Below are positions 20,402-27,180 of a stretch of DNA of 64,000 bases, piece by piece. Each line of letters begins with the position of its first letter. Positions within the stretch are counted from its first letter, which is position 1. The translations under genes and the position numbers were made by a program. The stretch is from an uncultured beta proteobacterium. Lineage in GTDB: Bacteria; Pseudomonadota; Gammaproteobacteria; Burkholderiales; Burkholderiaceae_C. Location of the stretch: positions 1 through 64,000 of the forward strand of contig CAIJRK010000078.1 of the NCBI GenBank assembly GCA_903823025.1. The letters are read 5' to 3'. A model generated the notes under the pieces. The model searched no databases. It was not told the DNA's origin and saw only the letters and a program-made list of their open reading frames with translations.

Positions 20402-21436
20402 TCAAGCGTCCAGATGAAAACGCGGGCGCAACCAGACCTTGAATTGCCTGACTCCGTCTAACGCGACTTTGAGCTGAGCCTGATCTGCCGGGCTGAGTTG
20501 GTCGGTGTTCACCATGCCGGTTACGGGCTGCTGGCTGGCCCGTTCAACCAGCCCTGACTGGAGCTTGAGCGCCATCAAAAAGTGCAAACTCTCGATTAGG
20601 TTTTGCCCCATAGCGGCGCCCAGATGTCCGTCTTGCACCAAACGCTCAAGGCGGGCGGTGGTGCTGCTGGCCAGCACATGATGTGCCAGCGCCAAACTGC
20701 GAACCCCATGCACCAGCGGAAAAATGCCGGCCTTCTTAAGATTAAGTAGCGGGTGCGCGTCGCCCAAATGCAACCACTGGGGCCACCAAGGCGCCCAGTC
20801 CGGCGCATCGCCAAAGGTGTCAACCGCTGCCGCAAAACGACTAAGCATGATGTCGTTGTCCGTGGCTAAACAGCGCAGGCCGTGCTGCACCTCCTGCAGC
20901 AGCCGGGCATCGCCGCAGACCGTTTGAGCATCCATAAAAATAGCCAGATTCATCAAACTATCGGTGTCGGGCATGATCAGCCACTGGCGCGTGATCTGGC
21001 CCCATTCGCGGGCCTGTCGGCGCCACTGCGGATTGCTCACCATGATGTGTCCCGGACACATGGGGTAACCAAAATCAGCCAACGCGCGGGAGAAGTGTTG
21101 AGAAATAGCGGCCAGATCAGCGGGGGGTGCGTAGTCGTCATGCAGGATCAGCGCGTTGTCCTGATCGGTCTTGAGGAGTTGCTCGCCCCGGCCTTCGCTG
21201 CCCATCACCAACAAACAACTGTGCGCCACCAAGTCGGCAGGTGCGACCAGATGCCAAGCCCGTTCAAATAAGCGGGCATTGAGGTGCTGCACTTGCTGAG
21301 CCAACAACGCAATGGGCGTGCCGCTGTGATGCTGGGCCGCCATCAAGCCGGTGATCTGGCTGGCCGCCTGACTCAGGGCCGCGAGATCGTGGGCCGCTTC
21401 TATTTGCTGCGTAAGGGTCGGTAACACAATAGACAC
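20402..21436 (-). CDS. DUF294-type putative nucleotidyltransferase
   Basis: The 344-residue protein has the GlnD-like nucleotidyltransferase block SCLLVMGSEGRGEQLLKTDQDNA at about 72-94 (GS-x-GR-EQ then DQDN) followed by the helical DUF294 C-terminal domain. Family members usually start with cyclic-nucleotide-binding and CBS domains; this one has only about 70 residues before the catalytic block, so the sensory half is absent or on another protein. In related bacteria such genes sit beside actP. The substrate is unknown. Between it and repeat B (20275-20401) I see no further gene. Confidence 0.85.
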   Translation of the reverse strand: MSIVLPTLTQQIEAAHDLAALSQAASQITGLMAAQHHSGTPIALLAQQVQHLNARLFERAWHLVAPADLVAHSCLLVMGSEGRGEQLLKTDQDNALILHDDYAPPADLAAISQHFSRALADFGYPMCPGHIMVSNPQWRRQAREWGQITRQWLIMPDTDSLMNLAIFMDAQTVCGDARLLQEVQHGLRCLATDNDIMLSRFAAAVDTFGDAPDWAPWWPQWLHLGDAHPLLNLKKAGIFPLVHGVRSLALAHHVLASSTTARLERLVQDGHLGAAMGQNLIESLHFLMALKLQSGLVERASQQPVTGMVNTDQLSPADQAQLKVALDGVRQFKVWLRPRFHLDA

Positions 21437-21451
21437 GGCACCAGCATCCCG

Positions 21452-22087
21452 CTAAAGACGAACGGGCGAACGCCCCACGCGGGCTGCGGCATGGCTCTCC
21501 GCCTCCAGCAAGGCATCGCCCGACAAGTAGGCTTGCAGCATAGGCAGCGCGTCAAAGCCCCAAAATAATTGGTCGTCCACCCCATATGTCGGCACGCCAA
21601 AAACACCCAAAGCGATGGCCTTGTCGGTGTGTGCTTTCAGCGCAGCTTTGACCTCGTCGCTGTCAGGCAAGCGGGGTGGATTCAGTTGTTCTGTCAGAGC
21701 TTGCAGACGCACCGGATCCGCTGCTTCGGCGCCGCCTAACCACACATGCTTGAACAGCGTTTCAACAACGTAACGATTAGGCGTGCCCTGCGACTGGCAC
21801 GCCACGGCCAAGCGCAACAAGGGCAACGGGTTAAACGGATGGCTGGCGGGCATTTGCAAGTCATGGCCGTGGGTACGCGCCAGCCACTGCACCTGACGCA
21901 ATGTCCAGTCGCGCTTGGGCGCAATATCAGCCGGCCCAAGTTGACCGTGGTGCTTGAGCAGCGCGGGTAACAAAATAGGTTGATACGTCACGCTGTAACT
22001 GTGCCCCATCAACGCTTGGGGCAATTGCTCAAACGCAAGCCACGCAAACGGCGAGATGAAATCCAGATAAAAGGTGATGTGTTTCAT
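21452..22087 (-). CDS. 2-hydroxychromene-2-carboxylate isomerase-like DsbA-family protein
   Basis: The 211-residue protein opens with ITFYLDFISPFAWLAFEQLP, the thioredoxin-like start of HCCA isomerase/GST-kappa proteins (Ser where DsbA has its first Cys). The central helical part includes KRDW and SHPFNPLPLLRLA, and the end contains GVFGVPTYGVDDQLFWG, with the cis-proline typical of the fold. It would use glutathione in isomerising aromatic ring-cleavage products, or be a general GSH-dependent isomerase. No aromatic pathway genes are near. It overlaps the following ybaK-like gene by four bases. Confidence 0.88.
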   Translation of the reverse strand: MKHITFYLDFISPFAWLAFEQLPQALMGHSYSVTYQPILLPALLKHHGQLGPADIAPKRDWTLRQVQWLARTHGHDLQMPASHPFNPLPLLRLAVACQSQGTPNRYVVETLFKHVWLGGAEAADPVRLQALTEQLNPPRLPDSDEVKAALKAHTDKAIALGVFGVPTYGVDDQLFWGFDALPMLQAYLSGDALLEAESHAAARVGRSPVRL

Positions 22088-22830
22088 GCGCCGGAAAATG
22101 CCAACAAAGGCGGGTTAGCGTGCAGGCGCTGCTCAATGTGCGTCCACAGCACGCGCTTGGCCGAATCGTCAGCGCGACTCCACTGGCGAATCTCGTCAAT
22201 CGAGCGGTAGCAGCCTTCGCACCAGCCCGTTATGGGACTCATGCGGCAAACCGAAATGCAGGGCGATGGCACGTTGTCAATCGCCGCGTGCGCCAGGACA
22301 GCCCGTGCGGTCAACAATTCGGCCACGTTGACGGGCGCCTGCACCACATCCACCACGGGCGCCGCCGACATTTGAATCAGTGCCTGCGGATGCAATTTGA
22401 AAACGCCATGCGGATGCCCGGCCGCAGCCCAGATTTCTTCAAAACGAAAAAGCGTCTGATCAACCAGCGTGACGCAAGGCGTTGCATGGGCAATCGGGGG
22501 CACACCACCGATAGAAAAGCCTGTTTTGGCTTTGACAAAGGCCGCATCAGCCCGCGCCAGCGGCCCCACCAGCGCCGCTACTTTTTTCTCATCGACGCGG
22601 TGGTCTCCGGCGGTTACCACCAACACCGCCGCATCGTCTGATGAACGCCGAAAGATGATGCTTTTGGCAATTTGACCCAACGCAACCCCCAACGCATCCG
22701 CCGCTTGCCGGGCGGTGCGGGCTGCACCATCAAGCATCACCGGAAGATGAGGATGATCATGGGTTTGCAGGACAGCGGCGACGCGCTGAACACCCTCTGG
22801 CAAAAGTTTTAATTCGGCACCACACATCAT
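22084..22830 (-). CDS. YbaK/EbsC aminoacyl-tRNA deacylase fused to DUF1289
   Basis: This 248-residue protein has two parts. Residues 1 to about 165 are a YbaK/ProX-type editing domain (LGVALGQIAKSIIFR, VTAGDHRVDEKKVAAL, FSIGGVPPIAH), which hydrolyses mischarged tRNA. Residues about 190-236 are a DUF1289 domain (SPCISVCRM, GWCEGCYRSIDEI, W) with the family's four cysteines, probably a small metal-binding module. The fusion implies they act together. Start codons overlap: ATG 22830 or 22827. It lies in a run with HMG-CoA lyase (four-base overlap) and the isomerase (four-base overlap), so all three are one transcript. Confidence 0.88.
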   Translation of the reverse strand: MMCGAELKLLPEGVQRVAAVLQTHDHPHLPVMLDGAARTARQAADALGVALGQIAKSIIFRRSSDDAAVLVVTAGDHRVDEKKVAALVGPLARADAAFVKAKTGFSIGGVPPIAHATPCVTLVDQTLFRFEEIWAAAGHPHGVFKLHPQALIQMSAAPVVDVVQAPVNVAELLTARAVLAHAAIDNVPSPCISVCRMSPITGWCEGCYRSIDEIRQWSRADDSAKRVLWTHIEQRLHANPPLLAFSGA

Positions 22831-23747
22831 GAGTTAAGTCGCTTGTTAAGAAGCGCCATCGCGGCGCGGGAGTTAGGTTTTCGTTCCAGAAAATCGCTGA
22901 TAAATTGGCCGGCATCTATCAATTGATTGAGATCAATTCCGGTCTCAATGCCCATGCCGTGCAGCAAGTACACCACGTCTTCAGTCGCCACATTGCCGGT
23001 AGCGCCTTTGGCATAAGGACACCCCCCCAACCCCGCCACCGAGGTATCAAACTGCCAGACGCCCATTTGCAAACTGATGAGCGTGTTGGCCAAGGCCTGA
23101 CCGTAGGTGTCATGAAAATGACCTGACACGTCGTTGATGTCGTAGTGTTTTAAGGTCGCTTCTATCGCCCGTTGAACTTTCAGCGGCGTCCCCACGCCGA
23201 TGGTGTCCGCCACGCCAACATGCTGCACGCCGATGCCTTTCATGAGACCCGCCAAGTAGCTCACCCGTTCGGGCGCAATGTCGCCTTCGTAGGGACAGCC
23301 CACCGTGCAAGACATCGCGCCACGCACGTAAATGCCAGCCGCGCGAGCGGCCTGCACGACCGGCGCAAAACGCGCCATGCTTTCGGCAATCGAGCAATTG
23401 ATATTCTTCTGACTGAACGCTTCGCTGGCCGCGCCAAACACCACAATCTCATCCGGCTGGCACTTAAGCGCCGCTTCAAACCCTTGCAAATTGGGCGTGA
23501 GCACTGAATAGCGCACGCCCGCTTTACGCTGGATGCCCGCCATCACCTGTGCGTTGTCCGCCATTTGTGGCACCCATTTAGGCGAGACAAAACTGGTGAC
23601 CTCGATCTCAGTCAAACCCGCCGCTTGCAGCCGATGAATCAGTTCAATTTTGACGGCGGCAGGCACCGGTTGTTTTTCATTTTGCAAGCCGTCACGCGGA
23701 CCGACTTCGACCAGTTTGACGCGAGAGGGGAGATTGTTGAAGTTCAT
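22827..23747 (-). CDS. mvaB: Hydroxymethylglutaryl-CoA lyase
   Basis: The 306-residue TIM-barrel enzyme cleaves HMG-CoA to acetoacetate and acetyl-CoA, the last step of leucine breakdown. Motifs are VEVGPRDGLQNEKQPV at the N-terminus (metal and substrate binding), GHFHDTYGQALANT (metal His residues) and the signature GGCPYAKGATGNVATED with the catalytic Cys. Length is normal. It starts at ATG 23747, nine bases upstream of the ATP-binding protein's stop region. Methylcrotonyl-CoA carboxylase genes lie 3.5 kb upstream, separated by the AT-rich island and ghrA, suggesting the leucine block was once contiguous. Confidence 0.95.
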   Translation of the reverse strand: MNFNNLPSRVKLVEVGPRDGLQNEKQPVPAAVKIELIHRLQAAGLTEIEVTSFVSPKWVPQMADNAQVMAGIQRKAGVRYSVLTPNLQGFEAALKCQPDEIVVFGAASEAFSQKNINCSIAESMARFAPVVQAARAAGIYVRGAMSCTVGCPYEGDIAPERVSYLAGLMKGIGVQHVGVADTIGVGTPLKVQRAIEATLKHYDINDVSGHFHDTYGQALANTLISLQMGVWQFDTSVAGLGGCPYAKGATGNVATEDVVYLLHGMGIETGIDLNQLIDAGQFISDFLERKPNSRAAMALLNKRLNS

Positions 23748-23755
23748 AGAAATTT

Positions 23756-24601
23756 TTATAGAGGTGTTTCTGAAACAGGTTTGATACTTGCGCCAGAAAT
23801 CACCAGCAGCAACTCCGACTCATCAATCAACCGATAGGACGGTCGCACGCCTGACAAGCGTTCACTGAGATCAAGAATAATCTGAACCCCCTCGCCGCGC
23901 TTGTCCATCATGGCGCTTCTGTCGGTGATAGATCGGTCTTGTTCTGTGATCGAACACTTCGCCAGCAAACTGGTAATGGCTTCATTGCGCGCCGCTTGTC
24001 GGTAGGGCAAGCTGTCCACCGTCATCGTGTTGGGAATGGCACCGGGCGAATACAACTCCAGCCGGTCGGCAAACATTCGCAAGCGAATTTTGGCCCCATA
24101 GATTGAATAATCGCGGTGCGCCACGGTATTCACCATCGCCTCAAAAACTGCCGTCAGGTCAAACTGCGGCAAATCGCGCCGCCCTGTCTGTTTACTCGCC
24201 GCCACCCGCATGTTCTTTTTGACGAAATGGCAGGCCGCCAGAACTTGCTGATCAAGTGGCCCGGTGATGTCCTGGGCATCTATCTGGTAGGCATCATCAC
24301 CTTGCGGCAGCACAGTCGTTCCCCGGTAAGCCACGGCCTGAATATAGGCGTTAGGCAACCAGCGGCGCGGGTCTGAACTGGCCATCAAAACGCCCGCAAT
24401 AGCGGGGCGAATGACGCCATCAACATCCAGACGCGCCATCGCTAATTTGTCCAGCAAAACCTCTCGGCTGTCCTTGGCACGCGCCGTGCCAAACCGTTGC
24501 CAAAGTTCAGGCTGCAAGTTGTCCAGCACCGCGCCGGGCACAGGTTGCTCGTCAAAACGGGGTTTTATTTTTTCAATCAAATCGACAACGTTGTCAAACA
24601 T
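23756..24601 (-). pseudogene. ATP-binding (RecG-C/AlbA_2-type) protein lacking its N-terminal domain
   Basis: The 281-residue product matches the C-terminal two thirds of ATP-binding proteins with an AlbA_2 (Schlafen-like) N-terminal domain, as I know the family: VPGAVLDNLQPELWQRF, AGVLMASSDPRRWLPNA, FEAMVNTVAHRDYSIYGAKIR (ATPase N-box) and MDKRGEGVQIIL. The usual first ~120 residues with the AlbA_2 fold are missing. The frame starts at ATG 24601 with a fair GAGG ribosome site, and the DNA turns abruptly AT-rich just beyond it, so the 5' part was probably lost when the island came in. It may still be translated. It could also be a genuinely short homologue. Confidence 0.65.
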
Positions 24602-24729
24602 CAGGCTGCCTCATATAAATTATTAAGTTATAGGTACTTACAAGGCTTAAAATTTAATAAAATTAACGGTATATATTCGATGAACTCCGCATTATAAATT
24701 TCAAATTAATTTTTCCTTCAAATAAATAC

Positions 24730-25758
24730 TTATATAGTGAACTGATTATCGGCGTCTGACTTAGAAAACTCAGCAATCCATTTTTCAATAGTCTCTGGTA
24801 AATAACCCCTATGGAAATGCCTGCGCCACGGGTAAGCATTTAAGCCAGAACCATCTTTTAATTTTATTTTACTTGTTTCACAAAGATATTGTGCGGGAGA
24901 GCCAGCAACAACAGTATTTTTCTCAACATCTCGTGAAACTGAACTATGTGCACCAACGAGAGACCCTTCTTTTAAAGTTACACCTGGCAATATTATTGAC
25001 ATTGTTGCGATAACAACGTAATCCTCTACTGTGACACCTATTGCTATATCACTTGGGGGATGGGGATCATTAGTTAGTACAACATAAGGAAACATCCAAA
25101 CATAATTATTTATTTTTGAATTTTTTCCAATATGAACATTACTATGAAACTTAACGAAATCACCAATTTCGCAATGCCCCTGTATATCACTTAAAGTTCC
25201 GATTTGAAAAGCTCTGCCAGTTTTCGTTTTCTCTCTAACAGTTACATGATGCCCAGTAATTAAATTATCACCAAAATATGATCCCTCATAAAATATACTG
25301 TGCGAACGAATATAACTATTTTTCCCAATAATTAGTATCCCGCTGTCAGATGAATTTTGTGCAGGATGTCCAATCTCGCAATGAGATCCAATAATAGTTC
25401 CATCTCCAATATCTACGTTTTTGTGAATAATTGTATAAGCACCAACTATCACATTTTTCCCTATTTTTGCATATTTATTAATAATAGATGTAGGATGAAT
25501 AGAAATAATAGATATTTCAGATTCATATCTCTTGCTTAAACTTCCCGTAACCCAGGAACTGGAGTCTTTACTCAAAATATCTATTATATTACGGGGAGTT
25601 GATGTATTTAAAGCAACAGCGACACGGATAAACTCATCAGCGGAGCGAGAAAGTTCGGCCAAAACTTCTGGTGGTGTATCTTTGTTTTCAGCAACTTTTA
25701 GCAAAAGTTTATTCTCATCGGAGAATTTTATAGCATTACTAAATTTAGAATAAGGCAT
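24730..25758 (-). CDS. LRV-like repeat protein fused to a left-handed beta-helix acyltransferase
   Basis: This is a 342-residue protein from AT-rich DNA. Residues about 15-70 look like leucine-rich-variant/HEAT-like repeats (NKLLLKVAENKDTPPEVLAEL, then FIRVAVALNTSTP). From about 85 to 290 hexapeptide repeats of the LbH acyltransferase class follow (IHPTSIINKYAKIGKNVIVG, IIGSHCEIGHP, GHCEIGDFVKFHSNVHIGKN, GVTLKEGSLVGAHSSVSRDV), ending VVAGSPAQYL. It most resembles sugar O/N-acetyltransferases of surface polysaccharide pathways, but the substrate is unknown and no glycan genes are adjacent. The LRV-like start is unusual for this family. Probably acquired by transfer. Confidence 0.8.
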   Translation of the reverse strand: MPYSKFSNAIKFSDENKLLLKVAENKDTPPEVLAELSRSADEFIRVAVALNTSTPRNIIDILSKDSSSWVTGSLSKRYESEISIISIHPTSIINKYAKIGKNVIVGAYTIIHKNVDIGDGTIIGSHCEIGHPAQNSSDSGILIIGKNSYIRSHSIFYEGSYFGDNLITGHHVTVREKTKTGRAFQIGTLSDIQGHCEIGDFVKFHSNVHIGKNSKINNYVWMFPYVVLTNDPHPPSDIAIGVTVEDYVVIATMSIILPGVTLKEGSLVGAHSSVSRDVEKNTVVAGSPAQYLCETSKIKLKDGSGLNAYPWRRHFHRGYLPETIEKWIAEFSKSDADNQFTI

Positions 25759-25916
25759 TTAATTTTTCAAAAAGTTAATAATATAACTTACCATAAGAAA
25801 TTTGCATTTTTTGAATTTATTTACGTCATCAATTCATTAGTAAGCACAATGAAATTAAATATTTAAAAAAATAATTATTACTGATTTATATAAATTAATA
25901 CTTATGTATACGCGAT

Positions 25917-25925
25917 GATTTAACT
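25917..25925. repeat. Left target-site duplication of MITE-1
   Basis: GATTTAACT is found immediately before the element and repeated exactly at 26083-26091 immediately after it. Confidence 0.93.
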
Positions 25926-26082
25926 CATTGCGTTATACACAACTTTTTTCTTGTTTTAAATCAACAACTTACGAGTCGATGTTTTTCAGGCCCTGTTCTG
26001 GTTGAACCTATATGAATCAACAACTTAGCGCTGCTGCCGAAATTCGGAAACCTCTGCTGAGTGACTTGTGTATAACGAAATG
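25926..26082. mobile_element. MITE-1 (157 bp) with Tn5-like 19-bp ends
   Basis: The left end is CATTGCGTTATACACAACT and the right end, read inward, CATTTCGTTATACACAAGT. The inner 12 bases of the right end (TTATACACAAGT) equal those of the Tn5/IS50 outside end, which is also 19 bp long and also gives a 9-bp duplication. The inside has two copies of a short motif ATCAACAACTTA and no coding capacity. It is flanked by a perfect GATTTAACT duplication. It is a non-autonomous element that needs an IS4-family (IS50-like) transposase from elsewhere. Confidence 0.9.
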
Positions 26083-26091
26083 GATTTAACT
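26083..26091. repeat. Right target-site duplication of MITE-1
   Basis: GATTTAACT, identical to 25917-25925. Confidence 0.93.
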
Positions 26092-26195
26092 GGGTCAGTT
26101 TCTAATATTAAGCACTCTCCAATAAATAAAGAAATCGGCAAAGTACCTCTTTGTTTAGTGCAGCAGTCCTCCAAACCAACAACACAACACCCGCA

Positions 26196-27122
26196 TCAAT
26201 ACCCACGCCCAGTATCCACAACCCCGGCCACGCCATCACCGCGCTCCAGCGCCATGATCTTGCCTGCAATCTGCGCGATAGATTCATCGCGCAAGGTACG
26301 CGCTGATGCATGTGGCGTCATCGTGATTTTGGGGTGCGTCCAGAACGGATGATCAGCGGGCAAGGGTTCAACGCGAAACACGTCCAGCGTGGCCCCGGCG
26401 AGACGCCCGCTGTCGATGAGCGCGATCAAATCATCGTCCACCAAATGCGCGCCGCGTGCGACGTTGATGACATAACCGTCCGGTTTCAGTTGGGACAAGG
26501 TGGCGTGATTCATGATGTTTTGCGTCTCCGGCGTGAGCGGCAGCAGGTTGACCAGCACTTGGGTGTTGGCCAGAAAGTCGTTGAACTGCGCGGCCCCTAC
26601 AAAGCCGTTGACACCGTCAATCGCTTTGGCGCTGCGGCTCCAGCCGTTCACCGGAAACTCGAACGTCTGCAGTGCCCGCGCCACGCGCTCGCCTAAAACG
26701 CCTAGCCCCATCACGCCGACTGAAAAGTCAGCCCGGCGACGAGGTTTGCGGTCAGACCATAGGCCAGCTTCCATGTCAGCCGCGTAACCCTCAAATTCCC
26801 GAAAATGCCGAATCACGGCATGGCAAACGTATTCCGCCATTTGCACCGCCATACCTGCGTCATCCAAACGCACCACGGTAGCCTGCGGCGGCAAGCGAAG
26901 CTCAAGCAGCGCGTCAACGCCAGCACCCATGTTGAAAATACCTTTGAGCTGCGCCTGTTCATCAAAAAAAGCTTGGGGCGGCGCCCACACCACGGCGTGA
27001 TCGGCGGGCAGCGCGCCGGGTTGCCAAACGCTGATCTCAGCGTCAGGCAAGGCGGCTTTCAGACCGGCCAACCAAGGGCCAGCGGGGAGGCTGGGGCAAC
27101 AAAAAGTAATGTTCATAGTCAT
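26196..27122 (-). CDS. D-2-hydroxyacid dehydrogenase, glyoxylate/hydroxypyruvate reductase type
   Basis: The 308-residue NAD(P)-dependent reductase has an N-terminal catalytic part (FNMGAGVDALL, VRLDDAGMAVQMAEYV) and a Rossmann part with GVMGLGVLGERVA. The substrate-binding INVARGAHLVDDDLIALIDSG is followed by TLDVFRVEPLPADHPFW and the catalytic His in ITMTPHASA. It is most like GhrA-type enzymes that reduce glyoxylate or hydroxypyruvate. Start is ATG 27122, or ATG 27116 two codons on. It lies between the AT-rich island and the MCC genes; the function is not obviously tied to leucine breakdown. Confidence 0.88.
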   Translation of the reverse strand: MTMNITFCCPSLPAGPWLAGLKAALPDAEISVWQPGALPADHAVVWAPPQAFFDEQAQLKGIFNMGAGVDALLELRLPPQATVVRLDDAGMAVQMAEYVCHAVIRHFREFEGYAADMEAGLWSDRKPRRRADFSVGVMGLGVLGERVARALQTFEFPVNGWSRSAKAIDGVNGFVGAAQFNDFLANTQVLVNLLPLTPETQNIMNHATLSQLKPDGYVINVARGAHLVDDDLIALIDSGRLAGATLDVFRVEPLPADHPFWTHPKITMTPHASARTLRDESIAQIAGKIMALERGDGVAGVVDTGRGY

Positions 27123-27180
27123 AGCGTTTGAGCGTAACCCGTAATGCGCAAACCCCGGCGTCAGTCCGGGTCTGGCAATT

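Larger units (their letters stand above)
24605..26195. other. AT-rich island with one gene and a MITE
   Basis: From about 24605 to 26195 base composition is clearly AT-rich against GC-rich flanks. It holds one gene on the minus strand (24730-25758) and a 157-bp MITE (25926-26082). The other parts (24605-24729, 25759-25916 and 26092-26195) show no gene or recognisable RNA. No integrase, tRNA or long direct repeats mark the borders. Confidence 0.7.

Noticed and set aside
25926-26082. DnaA-box-like TTATACACA in MITE ends as a possible replication origin
   Set aside because: The boxes are part of Tn5-type ends, only two per element, with no dnaA, dnaN or AT-rich unwinding region nearby.
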